Origin: Cytophaga hutchinsonii ATCC 33406
GTDB taxonomy: Bacteria > Bacteroidota > Bacteroidia > Cytophagales > Cytophagaceae
DNA: 64,000 nucleotides
Assembly (NCBI RefSeq): GCF_000014145.1
Contig: NC_008255.1
Location: forward strand, 745,501 to 809,500
Reading direction: 5' to 3'
Every line of letters starts with the position of its first letter. The stretch's first letter is position 1. Of this stretch, positions 35,683 to 44,814 are shown piece after piece. The notes below the pieces were generated by a model. It was not told where the DNA came from. It searched no databases and worked only from the letters and a program-made list of their open reading frames with translations. Both the position numbers and the translations under genes were made by a program.

Positions 35683-35706
35683 ATTATGAATTATGAATTA
35701 TGAATT
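35672..35706. repeat. (ATGAATT)x5 array overlapping the end of the DinB gene
   Basis: Five perfect copies; the first two include the DinB stop codon. Same unit as at 31461. Confidence 0.97.
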
Positions 35707-35762
35707 TTTTCTCATTCATATAAAATCCAATTAAATAATAATACTGTCTAATTAGTTTAAGC

Positions 35763-35809
35763 GAATTATAAATTATGCATACGTATTCATAACTCATAAT
35801 TTATAATTC
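35763..35809. repeat. 15-bp inverted repeat of degenerate ATGAATT units
   Basis: Perfect arms gaattataaattatg (35763-35777) and cataatttataattc (35795-35809) with a 17-base loop, 14 bases before the next gene. It may serve as terminator for the DinB gene. Confidence 0.75.
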
Positions 35810-35822
35810 ATAATTATTAAAA

Positions 35823-36038
35823 ATGATCGAAATATTTAAAACATCTGTTCAGAATGATCTGCAGGCGATGGTCGTTAAAAAATTATTGCTGAAACAGAAT
35901 CCTTCGTTAGAAATTAATTTTGATCTGGAAGATTGCGATAAGATTCTTCGGATTAAAAATATAAAAAATACCGATGATATGTCATCGGTATTTAAAACCC
36001 TGTACGAAACAGGTATTTATATTGAAATGTTGCCGTAG
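35823..36038 (+). CDS. Small protein, 71 aa, unknown (possible ferredoxin-like fold)
   Basis: MIEIFKTSVQNDLQAMVVKK, then LEINFDLEDCDKILRIKN. The length and beta-alpha-beta pattern with one Cys resemble heavy-metal-associated (HMA-like) domains, but there is no CxxC. Cytosolic. No neighbour on the same transcript is obvious. Its stop lies within the left arm of the 25-bp inverted repeat that bounds the 21-bp minisatellite, so the last codons (MLP) are encoded at the repeat edge. Confidence 0.7.
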   Translation: MIEIFKTSVQNDLQAMVVKKLLLKQNPSLEINFDLEDCDKILRIKNIKNTDDMSSVFKTLYETGIYIEMLP

Positions 36039-36216
36039 GGGCCGATTGCATCGGCCCTATGTATGATTGCATCGGCCCTATGTATGATTGCATCGGCCCT
36101 ATGTATGATTGCATCGCCCCTATGTATGATTGTGCCGGCCCTGTGTATGATTGCATCGCCCCTATAATTGCATTGGCGCATATATTGAAAAGGGCCGATG
36201 CGATCGGCCCCTACGG
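36033..36216. repeat. 21-bp minisatellite between 25-bp inverted repeats
   Basis: Arms at 36033-36057 and 36192-36216 are inverted copies with 24 of 25 positions matching. Between them, about six 21-bp units (36047 to about 36168) repeat the palindromic core tgcatcggccc and spacer tatgtatgat, with two units reading tgcatcgcccc and one tgtgccggccc. Because 21 is a multiple of three, both strands stay open (YDCIGPM repeats on plus, IIHRADA repeats on minus). I regard these frames as by-products. The region is GC-rich beside AT-rich genes and can fold extensively. Confidence 0.93.
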
Positions 36217-36228
36217 AAATGTCGGACC

Positions 36229-37113
36229 CTACGCACCAAATAAATCGCTGGATAAATAACGGTCGCCGCGGTCGCATACGATGCTGACAATTATGCCGGA
36301 TTCAATTTCGTTTCCTAATTTTATAGCTGCTGCCATTGCGCCTCCACTACTCATACCGCCGAAGATACCTTCTTCACGGGCAAGCCTGCGTGTCATGGCA
36401 ACAGATTCTTCTTCGCTTACGTCCATCTTTACGTCTACACGAGAATCGTCGTAAATCTTTGGTAGGTATTCAACCGGCCAGCGGCGGATACCCGGTATTT
36501 TAGAGCCTTCCGTTGGCTGTACACCAACGATCTGTACCGCTGAATTTTTTTCTTTTAAAAATTTAGACGTCCCCATGATCGTTCCTGTTGTTCCCATAGA
36601 AGAAACAAAGTGTGTTACCGTGCCATTTGTATCTCTCCAGATCTCCGGACCGGTAGAGTGATAATGCGCCATGTAATTATCCGGGTTTGCAAACTGGTTG
36701 AGCATAAAGAAGCCGCCTTTCGCTACCTGTGCCTCGGCATAATCACGCGAACCTTCTATACTTACCGCAGCAGGTGTTAAGGTAACCTTTGCGCCAAATG
36801 CTTCCATCGTTAATACACGCTCGCGCGTAGAGTTGTCAGGCATTACCAGTTCAATATCCAGGTTGTATAAACGGGCAATCATCGCCAGGGCAATACCTGT
36901 GTTACCGCTTGTAGCTTCGATCAGCTTCATGCCGGGTTTAATCTCGCCGCGTTCCAGTGCACCTTTGATCATGCCTAAAGCAGCACGGTCTTTTACACTT
37001 CCGCCCGGATTATGGCCTTCAAGCTTTGCAAATATTTTAACATTTGGTTTATTGAAAATGCGGGTAATCTCAACAAGGGGCGTATTGCCAATAAAATCAA
37101 GTAGGGTAGCCAT
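36229..37113 (-). CDS. cysM: Cysteine synthase (O-acetylserine sulfhydrylase B type)
   Basis: PLP enzyme making cysteine from O-acetylserine and sulfide. 294 aa. Seen: the Schiff-base lysine in NPGGSVKDRAALGM (~38-45), the substrate loop EATSGNTGIALAM, the phosphate-binding GTTGTIMGTSKF and the serine region GGMSSGGAMAAA. Motifs and length fit CysM rather than the longer CysK. It ends just beside the minisatellite. The upstream cysE gene on the same strand would supply its substrate. Confidence 0.94.
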   Translation of the reverse strand: MATLLDFIGNTPLVEITRIFNKPNVKIFAKLEGHNPGGSVKDRAALGMIKGALERGEIKPGMKLIEATSGNTGIALAMIARLYNLDIELVMPDNSTRERVLTMEAFGAKVTLTPAAVSIEGSRDYAEAQVAKGGFFMLNQFANPDNYMAHYHSTGPEIWRDTNGTVTHFVSSMGTTGTIMGTSKFLKEKNSAVQIVGVQPTEGSKIPGIRRWPVEYLPKIYDDSRVDVKMDVSEEESVAMTRRLAREEGIFGGMSSGGAMAAAIKLGNEIESGIIVSIVCDRGDRYLSSDLFGA

Positions 37114-37193
37114 ATTCTAAAAAGAAATAATGATGTTGTAAACTTTTTTTCTGGCGCCGATCTCAGCTAAGCCGGACTGGTGCCTATGATTTG

Positions 37194-37207
37194 CCAGTCA
37201 TGACTGG
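37194..37207. repeat. Palindrome CCAGTCATGACTGG between cysE and cysM
   Basis: Perfect 14-bp palindrome followed by T-rich sequence on the plus strand, inside the 191-base gap between cysE and cysM. It may be a regulator site or weak hairpin; related ggactgg and gccagtc pieces lie close by. Confidence 0.5.
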
Positions 37208-37304
37208 TTTATTTTTTATGCAGTCAAAGATTTCGGAATGATATACTCGCCTGCGCGGCGGTAAACGGAAGACTGATGCCAGCAGCGCGGTTGCGGTATA
37301 ATTT

Positions 37305-38198
37305 TCAGGAATTCTTTTTTGTGTTTTCTGATTCAGCCTTCTTCATTTTTCGAATAGCTTCTTCATTGTTTTCGGTTTCGTTTAAAGAAGGATCAGCATT
37401 TTTTATTATTACTTCGATCTGTGCTTTGTGATACACACGCGTAAACGGTTGTACGCTTTCTGTAAGCCAGACGTTTCCGCCAATGATGCTGTCATGGCCT
37501 ACAACTGTTTTGCCGCCTAATATGGTAGCACCTGAGTAAATGATCACATTGTCTTCAATTGTTGGATGGCGTTTGGTATCCGCCTTATCTTTTGAAACAC
37601 TCAAGGCACCAAGTGTTACACCCTGATACACTTTAACATTGTCTCCAATGTGCGCCGTTTCTCCGATTACAATACCTGTACCGTGATCGATATAAAAGTT
37701 TTTACCGATTGTAGCACCCGGATGAATATCAATACCTGTTTTGCTATGCGCATATTCCATTATAATACGCGGCATTAAGGGAATATTCAATTTGTATAAC
37801 GCATGCGCCATGCGGTAAAAAGCAATCGCATAAAAACCCGGATAGGCACGGATCACTTCAAACTCCGAACGTGCAGCAGGATCACCGTTTAAGATAGCCT
37901 GTATGTCGAGTAAGAGTTTATCATAGATCACAGAAAGTTCATTCATGAAAGCATCTGACAATTCATTTGCAGGAGCAGGCAGATCTTTTTGCATGGATCC
38001 TAACAATCGTGTCAGTTCTTTTTGATACACGCCCATTTGTATTTCAACATCAGCAACATCTTTATATTTTGCCTGCGTTTGTTCCGGAAATAAAACCAAT
38101 AGAATGCGCGTAACCAATCTGCAGATATCGGAAGTAGATGGAAAGGTACCTGCCTGCTGGTGTTTTTGTAAGAGCGTTTCTAAAAAGTGCTTATTCAT
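37305..38198 (-). CDS. cysE: Serine O-acetyltransferase
   Basis: First step of cysteine synthesis from serine and acetyl-CoA. About 297 aa from ATG 38198 (MNKHFLETLLQKHQQ). An N-terminal helical domain (~1-150) precedes a left-handed beta-helix (HPGATIGKNFYIDHGTGIVI, then GETAHIGDNVKVYQGVTLGA) with the catalytic His of HPGATIG and DHGTG. The C-terminal tail past ~250 extends beyond E. coli CysE (KAQIEVIIKNADPSLNETE) and lacks its terminal Ile. It is transcribed toward cysM. Confidence 0.94.
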   Translation of the reverse strand: MNKHFLETLLQKHQQAGTFPSTSDICRLVTRILLVLFPEQTQAKYKDVADVEIQMGVYQKELTRLLGSMQKDLPAPANELSDAFMNELSVIYDKLLLDIQAILNGDPAARSEFEVIRAYPGFYAIAFYRMAHALYKLNIPLMPRIIMEYAHSKTGIDIHPGATIGKNFYIDHGTGIVIGETAHIGDNVKVYQGVTLGALSVSKDKADTKRHPTIEDNVIIYSGATILGGKTVVGHDSIIGGNVWLTESVQPFTRVYHKAQIEVIIKNADPSLNETENNEEAIRKMKKAESENTKKNS

Positions 38199-38393
38199 AA
38201 TCGATTTGTTGTAATTATATGGCAATTTATTGTTTTATTTATAGGCTAACAAATACGTGGTATCTTAGTTCCAAAATAAAGAGAATACCTTGAAGGTTTG
38301 TTTGGAGCTATATCGCATGAAGTATTATAGTTATCGACACTTATAAACTTTTATAGTAAATTAGGTGTTGCAAGCTAGGATTAAATTAGAGTT

Positions 38394-39962
38394 ATGAGTG
38401 CATTTTCAGTAGAAAAGATTGGTTTACAGGATTCTCAGCAGTTTAGTAAATTATTTATAGATTATCTGGCTCAACAAGAGCATATTCAGCCCTTATATAC
38501 TTTTTACCCGGATATGGCTGGACTGGAAACAGCAATAGAAAAACGAAGCAAACAGCCAATCAATAGAACCGTATTGGTTGAACGCCTGAAAGCACAATAT
38601 AAAGATCTTCCGGTATCTGAAAAGGTTCAGCAAAATATAGAGCGCCTGGCAAGTGAACATACTTTTACCATTACAACCGGTCATCAGTTGTGTTTGGGTA
38701 CCGGCCCGCTGTACCTGATTTTAAAGACCTTAAGCTGTGTAAAGTTATGTGAAGCATTAAAAACAAAACATGCAGATAATGAATTTGTTCCTGTTTTCTG
38801 GATGGCTTCGGAAGATCATGATGCTGCAGAAATAAATCATTTTTATGTATTCGGGAAAAAGTATACCTGGGAAACCACGCAGACCGGTGCAGTAGGAAGG
38901 TTTACTACTACAGGTATTTCAGAAGTCTTAGAAACCATTAAAGATATACCAGCCTGGCTGAAAGATGCCTATCAATCTTCGGTAACACTTGCGGAAGCAA
39001 CACGAAAGGTAATGCATCAGTTATTTGCTGAATATGGCGTAGTTGTAATTGATGGGGACGATGCAGCTCTCAAAAAAGAATTCACTGCCGTTATCGAAAA
39101 AGAATTGTTTGAACAGCCGGCTGTTGCCGTAATGAACCAGACAAACAGATCAATTGAACGTCATGGCTATTCCATACAAGTGAATCCGCGCGATATTAAT
39201 TTATTTTATGTAAAAGATTCCCTGCGCGAACGGATAGAGAAACAAGGAGAACGGTTTGTTGTACTGCACACAGATGTTTCTTTTTCTGCGGGAGAAATTA
39301 AAAAGGAAGTAGCAGACCATCCGGAGCGATTCAGTCCGAATGTTGTGCTGCGCCCTCTATATGAAAGTACGATACTGCCGGATATTGCCTATGTAGGCGG
39401 ACCCGGAGAAATTGCATACTGGCTGCAGCTGAAAGAAGTATTTGCCGTGTACAATACATTTCTGCCCGCTATTTTTCCGCGGATGTTTTCAGGCGTTATT
39501 ACAAAACAACAATGTGTTAAATTAGAAAAAGCGCATGTAACAGTGGCAGAATTATTTTTGTCTGAATTTGATCTGAAACAGGTTGTTGTTTCCCGATCCA
39601 TTCAGGAAGAAATTTCCATTGAAGCAGAAGCAGGTAAAATTACAGCAGCCTTTGATACGATTGCATCCATTGCTGCTACGGTTGACGGCTCCTTACAATC
39701 GTGGGCGCAGGCAGAAAAAGCAAAAGCGTTGAAGCAGCTTGAAGATATTGAAAAAAAATTGCGCAAGGCAGAAGAACGTAAGCACGATGATGTGATCAAA
39801 AGTGTGTTGGGTATTCGTGATAAAATATTGCCAAATGGTAAATTGCAGGAACGGCAGGAATCTGTGTTTACCTTTTTGGTGAACGATGCACAGCTGATCG
39901 AAAAATTATATCAATCGCTTGATCCCTGCACATTCAATATTCAGATGTGTTGTTATGAATAA
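38394..39962 (+). CDS. bshC: Bacillithiol synthase BshC (cysteine-adding enzyme)
   Basis: Adds cysteine to glucosaminyl-malate in bacillithiol synthesis. 522 aa. Family motifs: TITTGHQLCLGTGPLYLILK (~95-115, nucleotide-binding-like), FWMASEDHDAAEINH (HDxxE region), VVLRPLYESTILPDIAYVGG and GGPGEIAYWLQLK. The long coiled coil near the end (AEKAKALKQLEDIEKKLRKA) is typical. BshA and BshB are not in the window. The 5-formyl-THF cyclo-ligase gene starts eight bases before its stop, overlapping it. Confidence 0.95.
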   Translation: MSAFSVEKIGLQDSQQFSKLFIDYLAQQEHIQPLYTFYPDMAGLETAIEKRSKQPINRTVLVERLKAQYKDLPVSEKVQQNIERLASEHTFTITTGHQLCLGTGPLYLILKTLSCVKLCEALKTKHADNEFVPVFWMASEDHDAAEINHFYVFGKKYTWETTQTGAVGRFTTTGISEVLETIKDIPAWLKDAYQSSVTLAEATRKVMHQLFAEYGVVVIDGDDAALKKEFTAVIEKELFEQPAVAVMNQTNRSIERHGYSIQVNPRDINLFYVKDSLRERIEKQGERFVVLHTDVSFSAGEIKKEVADHPERFSPNVVLRPLYESTILPDIAYVGGPGEIAYWLQLKEVFAVYNTFLPAIFPRMFSGVITKQQCVKLEKAHVTVAELFLSEFDLKQVVVSRSIQEEISIEAEAGKITAAFDTIASIAATVDGSLQSWAQAEKAKALKQLEDIEKKLRKAEERKHDDVIKSVLGIRDKILPNGKLQERQESVFTFLVNDAQLIEKLYQSLDPCTFNIQMCCYE

Positions 39963-40536
39963 AGACGCAATACGCAAACAGTATATAGCTAAACGAAACG
40001 GCCTTTCTGAGACACAGGTAAAGCAGAAGAGCAAAGCAATCTCTGAAACTTTTATTGCTTCAGAGATCTGGAAAACATGCCGCGTTATTCATATTTTTAT
40101 TTCTATTCCGGGTAAAGCTGAAGTTGATACATCTGATCTGATTGATTTTTTTTATACGCAGCATCCGGAAATAAAATTATGTACGTCTATTCTGGCAGAA
40201 AATAATATTGATCTGCTGCATACGCATATTACACCGGAAACAACATACCTGCCTAATAAATGGAACATCCCAGAACCGGTAGAGCGGAATGCAGTGAATG
40301 AAGAAACAATTGACCTGATCCTGCTTCCGTTAGTAGCCTTTGATGCAACAGGTAACAGAGTGGGGTATGGTAAAGGTTTTTACGACCGTTTTTTACAGAA
40401 GTGTAAACCGCATGTTATAAAAGCGGGTTTGAGTTTATTTGAACCTGCAGAAGAACTGATTGAAGCAGATGATTGGGATGTACCGCTGGATTACAGTATC
40501 AGTCCGGATAAAATTTTCAGTTTTATAAAAAGATAA
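39955..40536 (+). CDS. 5-formyltetrahydrofolate cyclo-ligase
   Basis: ATP-dependent conversion of 5-formyl-THF to 5,10-methenyl-THF. 193 aa from ATG 39955 (MNKDAIRKQYIAKRNGLS), the last codons of bshC being shared. Typical motifs: DLILLPLVAFDATGNRVGYG, then GKGFYDRFLQ (substrate and ATP site). The gene probably uses translational coupling with bshC. Three bases separate it from the OmpA-domain gene. Confidence 0.92.
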   Translation: MNKDAIRKQYIAKRNGLSETQVKQKSKAISETFIASEIWKTCRVIHIFISIPGKAEVDTSDLIDFFYTQHPEIKLCTSILAENNIDLLHTHITPETTYLPNKWNIPEPVERNAVNEETIDLILLPLVAFDATGNRVGYGKGFYDRFLQKCKPHVIKAGLSLFEPAEELIEADDWDVPLDYSISPDKIFSFIKR

Positions 40537-40539
40537 AAA

Positions 40540-43065
40540 ATGAAAAGATTTTTACTTATTCTAAGTCTGTTTGTAAGTCAGGTTTCACAGGCACAGCAGC
40601 TATCCGTATTTTTTGATTCTGGAAAATCAATATTGTCTGAAAGAGAAAAGCAACGGCTGGATTCATTGATATATACGTTTGAAACAGAACTTATATATGA
40701 TATCAGATTGGTTGGACATACCGATTCAACCGGATATCCGGAAAAAAATAAACAGTTATCTAAAGCCCGTGCTATCGCAGTTTATACCTATCTGTCCAAA
40801 AGAAAAAATATTCATTTTTCCAGTATAACAGGAAAGGGATCTTTATCTCCTGTACAAGCCAATACCACAGATGCCGGCAGAGCGCACAACAGAAGATGTG
40901 ATATCAGCATTACAGTTTCTAACGTTGCACCGGCAAACTGGGTGCTGCCAGTGCAGAATTTTAATGTTGCAAATGAAAATAAAAGTGTCTTGTATACTAA
41001 AAACGGCTGCAAAGTATACGTATTGCCAGGCACGTTCCAGGTAAAGCCAACGGATACGGTTTCTATTCAGATAACAGAATATAAAGATCCTGCAGATTTT
41101 ATTGCCGGTGATTTGCCAATGAGTTATTTAAAAAACGGACACACCTATATGTTTGAATCGGAACAGATGATGAAGGTTGAAGCGTTTGTCGACACAGTTC
41201 CGGTTCCGTTAATGAAACTGTTAGGCTTGCAATGTCCGGATATAGACACAAGCGGTGGGGTGCACTTTTATGAATTTTCCGGTACGGCTGCTCCTTCTGC
41301 CAATGTACGTAAAAAGCTTGAATCCGGAAGAGTAGAAGTGGAAATAATAACGTTTACTGTAGCCAGGGATTCTGTTGATGTACCAACCATTACTGAAAGT
41401 AAAACAGAAGAAAAAAAAACGGAGCAGAAAGTAAAAAAAACGGTAGTTACCAGGCAGCCGTCCAAGCCCATCAGTCAGCCGGTAAAAAAATCTGACTCAA
41501 AACAATCCGGCAAAAAACAGCCGCAACAAAAACACATACAGCAAAATGTAAAAACGACAGAACCTGATGTATCCGGAAAAATTATATTGAAGTCCGACAC
41601 GGGCAGAGCCGTTAAAATTGAACCCGATACAAGCAGGGAATTTGTTATAATACCTGATACAGGCAGAGCGTTTTACCTGGAAGGCAATTATGTGTATGAC
41701 TGGCGCAGCTCAAATCAGACGTATTGTTTGTTTGATGCAGGCTGCGCAAATGGACTTTGTGATACGGTTTTTGTTCGTAATATGATCCGGCAGGGGCGCA
41801 GGTACAAGGGTAAGAAATTATTACATGTGCCCTTGATCGATTTTAATTCTTATTACGCACGATATAGAAATTTTGCTTACGATGGCATGTATTTAAAATG
41901 TGAAAAAAGAACGGAAGATCTTTATTCCGTTCATATAACGTATAAGAAAAAAAATGCTCATAATACTGTTTTTAAAATCAAATCTTTTGCAAACAACCCG
42001 GAATATAAACCTTTAAAGAGTATTAAATGGATCATTCCTGCACCAATTACCAATAAGGATGTTCAATTGTTTAAACAGGCAGAAGTGTCAGATTTCAGCA
42101 TACTGCCTTCGTATGAATATGCATACAATAGTTGGGGTAGTTATTGTTTTGAAATAAAAAGTGATTCGGGCTGGTGTGTATTTTCTGCAGAGCCAAAGAG
42201 ATCCAGGAAAGCTGAGAAAAGATATGAACTATATACACAGCTTTTTGAAGATAGAGTAATCGCTTTTAATGACAGTATTAAAAAGTATATAGCAGATAAT
42301 AAATTACAGGAATTGTATTGCTTTTACGATTTTATGAGAAACTTATCCAGCAATAAAATTATCTCAACGCATTGTTTTCATACATCTCTGCCCGCCTGTC
42401 ATCCATTTGAGTATTCTAAAAATAAAATAGATACGGCTGGTCTTAATCTATACAGCTGCCTGAAAAAAGATGCATGTATATTTGATTTTATCGGGTTTGT
42501 TTCCTGGTTACGGTTTTACAATAAAAATATGGATCTGCTTCAGCATGAATTAGCAGGGCTAAGCATTCATGAAATTGTTGCATGTCAATGCAGGTATATA
42601 GATATACCTCCCTGCAGAAGTAAATGGGAGCATAAAGACGTTAATCCGAATGGAAATAATATTATTAATATAGGTTTGGGAGAATATAATTTTGACAGTG
42701 AAATGAGACTCGAAAAGCAGCAGCAAATCTATGATGCTGTTTATCTGAATCAGCAGGGAGATACATTGTTGAAATGCTCAAAAAGTATTATTAATATGAA
42801 ATCATATACGTATTGCAATCATACCGCTTATACGATTATTCCCGGCTTTAATGGGCTGCTAAAACAAACCGATCCGGCTGTATTAATACTATTACCCGGT
42901 AAAAAGAACTTGCTGTATTTTGAAAATCATGGAAGAAAATACAAATTGTATCTGGACCTTACAAATATTGAAACATATACAGGAACAGTTTTTATTTTAA
43001 CGGAAATAACAGAGCAGGCTTCAACACTGGATGGACTGAAAAATGAACTGGAGAAAACAGAATAA
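40540..43065 (+). CDS. Secreted protein with N-terminal OmpA-like domain, unknown C-terminus
   Basis: 841 aa with signal peptide MKRFLLILSLFVSQVSQAQ. An OmpA C-terminal-type peptidoglycan-binding domain is at the N-terminus (~20-125: FDSGKSILSEREKQRLDSLI, then VGHTDSTGYPEKNKQLSKARA and GRAHNRRCDI), the reverse of the usual order. It is followed by a Lys/Gln-rich low-complexity linker (~290-340) and a ~500-residue part with many Cys and aromatic residues (NQTYCLFDAGCANGLCDTVF) that I do not recognise. Probably periplasmic and cell-wall linked. Ends at a strong terminator. Confidence 0.85.
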   Translation: MKRFLLILSLFVSQVSQAQQLSVFFDSGKSILSEREKQRLDSLIYTFETELIYDIRLVGHTDSTGYPEKNKQLSKARAIAVYTYLSKRKNIHFSSITGKGSLSPVQANTTDAGRAHNRRCDISITVSNVAPANWVLPVQNFNVANENKSVLYTKNGCKVYVLPGTFQVKPTDTVSIQITEYKDPADFIAGDLPMSYLKNGHTYMFESEQMMKVEAFVDTVPVPLMKLLGLQCPDIDTSGGVHFYEFSGTAAPSANVRKKLESGRVEVEIITFTVARDSVDVPTITESKTEEKKTEQKVKKTVVTRQPSKPISQPVKKSDSKQSGKKQPQQKHIQQNVKTTEPDVSGKIILKSDTGRAVKIEPDTSREFVIIPDTGRAFYLEGNYVYDWRSSNQTYCLFDAGCANGLCDTVFVRNMIRQGRRYKGKKLLHVPLIDFNSYYARYRNFAYDGMYLKCEKRTEDLYSVHITYKKKNAHNTVFKIKSFANNPEYKPLKSIKWIIPAPITNKDVQLFKQAEVSDFSILPSYEYAYNSWGSYCFEIKSDSGWCVFSAEPKRSRKAEKRYELYTQLFEDRVIAFNDSIKKYIADNKLQELYCFYDFMRNLSSNKIISTHCFHTSLPACHPFEYSKNKIDTAGLNLYSCLKKDACIFDFIGFVSWLRFYNKNMDLLQHELAGLSIHEIVACQCRYIDIPPCRSKWEHKDVNPNGNNIINIGLGEYNFDSEMRLEKQQQIYDAVYLNQQGDTLLKCSKSIINMKSYTYCNHTAYTIIPGFNGLLKQTDPAVLILLPGKKNLLYFENHGRKYKLYLDLTNIETYTGTVFILTEITEQASTLDGLKNELEKTE

Positions 43066-43099
43066 GATTATTACTGTTTAAATACATGTTAGTACATAA

Positions 43100-43132
43100 A
43101 AAAAACCGGTTAATATACTTAACCGGTTTTTT
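43100..43132 (+). terminator. Terminator after the OmpA-domain gene
   Basis: 14-bp arms aaaaaaccggttaa and ttaaccggtttttt with a tatac loop, perfect, with T-rich tail. Confidence 0.93.
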
Positions 43133-43190
43133 CTTAAAACGTAATACGTTATTTCTTAAAACCTAATACGTTATTTCATAAAACGTTATT
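43131..43190. repeat. 22-bp tandem repeat, 2.7 copies
   Basis: Two units of ttcttaaaac(g/c)taatacg plus ttat, then a partial third (ttcataaaacgttatt). It begins in the terminator tail and ends inside the last codons of the downstream minus-strand protease gene. Confidence 0.85.
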
Positions 43191-44814
43191 GAGATATTTT
43201 TTCCGCTTCTTTAAATGCATTCAAGCCTTTGTTATAGATTTCATCTTTCTGGTTATAGATCGGATAGAATCCTTTGTTTCCCCAAGCACTGCGGGCAATA
43301 TAGGCTTTTATGTTATTTTTAATGAAATCTTTTGAACGTTTGTATTGAACCTCATTATATTTAACGCCGGTTTTAGCAGCAAGGTCAAGCATATCTTTCA
43401 GCATCGCCTCTGTTACGGTAAACGATTTGAAATATTCTTCAAATGTCATTTTTGTAAGCGCTGCTTTATTTGTCTGATAGTAATTTAATGTATACTCTCT
43501 GATCACGTTCTGATTAAACAGTTCCATTAAATATTTTGTGTACTCAGATGTGTCTCTTCCTACAAATACATCCGGCATAATACCGCCGCCGCCATATACG
43601 GTTCTTCCTTTTAATGTTTTGAATTTTAACGAGTCATTAAAGTGAATACTGTCTGCATGGAAGAACTCGCCATGTTCATAACGCGACAACAGATCAGATT
43701 CATATGCCGATGCATCTTCTTTATCATATGGCTTCTGAATGCTTCTGCCGCTTGGAGTATAGTACCGGGAGATCGTCAGACGCAATTCAGATCCGTCATT
43801 TAAGTTGATCGGCATCTGTACCAAACCTTTTCCAAAGGATCTTCTGCCCACGATTAATCCGCGGTCGTTATCCTGCAAGGCACCTGAAAGAATTTCCGAG
43901 GCAGATGCGCTGCCTTCGTTGATCAATACAACTACCGGACCTGTTTCAAATGCACCTGTAACACGTGCACGTATTTCCTGATCGTATTTTGTTCCTTTAC
44001 CATTTGTATATACAATCATTTTATTACCATCAATTAATTGATCGGCAATGTTTGTTGCACGATCCAGGTAACCGCCGCCATTGTCTTTCAAATCAATCAT
44101 TAATCGCTGCATACCTTGTGTTTTCAGGTCTGTCAAGGCAGTTAAAAATTCATTGTAGGTTTTATCACCGAAACGGCTGATCTTGATATAACCAGTTGTT
44201 TTATCGATCATGTAAGCAGCATCAATGGAATACGTTGGTATTTTATCCCGGATGATGGTGTACGTAAGCAGTTTGCTGGAGTTGCTGCGTTTTACAGTCA
44301 GCAAAACCTTTGTTCCTTTTTTACCGCGAAGCCGTTTGAATACATCTGCAGACGTAACACCGTTACCTGCCATTTGTATGCTATCTACTTTAATAATTTT
44401 ATCGCCAGCCATTAAACCCGCCTTTTCAGATGGGCCGCCGCTGATAGGAGAAACAACATAGATGGTATCTTTTATAATATTGAATTCAATACCAATACCT
44501 TCAAAATCGCTCTCTAAATGAGAATCCGCGATCTGACGTTCGCTTGCCGGGATGTAGGAAGTATGAGGATCTAATTTTTCCAGCATCTGGCTGATGGAAT
44601 AATCAACGAGCTTATCGACATCTACTGTATCTACATAATCCTGCTGTACATAATTTAATATTTCTGCAAAGCGTAAATAATTGCCGGCGATATTTTGTTC
44701 CGTGCCCTTTTTAGATAAAGCAGCACCAATAAAAATTCCACAGATTACTGCCAATGCTAAAAAGATCGGCAAGCGCATCTGGAAGAGGGTATTCTTAGGT
44801 TTTTCGTTCTCCAT
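43186..44814 (-). CDS. C-terminal processing peptidase (S41 family)
   Basis: 542-aa serine protease of the CtpA/Prc type, anchored or exported by an N-terminal hydrophobic segment (MRLPIFLALAVICGIFIGAA). A PDZ domain (~90-175: GIGIEFNIIKDTIYVVSPIS, GGPSEKAGLMAGDKI) precedes the S41 core with the nucleophile in GSASASEILSGALQ and the catalytic lysine in GRRSFGKGLVQ. The C-terminal ~130 residues (FNQNVIREYTLNYYQ...) extend past the core. It probably trims or degrades periplasmic proteins. Its stop lies in the 22-bp tandem repeat. Confidence 0.94.
   Translation of the reverse strand: MENEKPKNTLFQMRLPIFLALAVICGIFIGAALSKKGTEQNIAGNYLRFAEILNYVQQDYVDTVDVDKLVDYSISQMLEKLDPHTSYIPASERQIADSHLESDFEGIGIEFNIIKDTIYVVSPISGGPSEKAGLMAGDKIIKVDSIQMAGNGVTSADVFKRLRGKKGTKVLLTVKRSNSSKLLTYTIIRDKIPTYSIDAAYMIDKTTGYIKISRFGDKTYNEFLTALTDLKTQGMQRLMIDLKDNGGGYLDRATNIADQLIDGNKMIVYTNGKGTKYDQEIRARVTGAFETGPVVVLINEGSASASEILSGALQDNDRGLIVGRRSFGKGLVQMPINLNDGSELRLTISRYYTPSGRSIQKPYDKEDASAYESDLLSRYEHGEFFHADSIHFNDSLKFKTLKGRTVYGGGGIMPDVFVGRDTSEYTKYLMELFNQNVIREYTLNYYQTNKAALTKMTFEEYFKSFTVTEAMLKDMLDLAAKTGVKYNEVQYKRSKDFIKNNIKAYIARSAWGNKGFYPIYNQKDEIYNKGLNAFKEAEKISQ

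Noticed and set aside
36017-36277. Open frames over the minisatellite on both strands (YDCIGPM and IIHRADA repeats), also CRISPR-like look
   Set aside because: Units are contiguous with no unique spacers, so not CRISPR. Frames are open only because the unit is 21 bp; one of them runs into cysM. No start signals.
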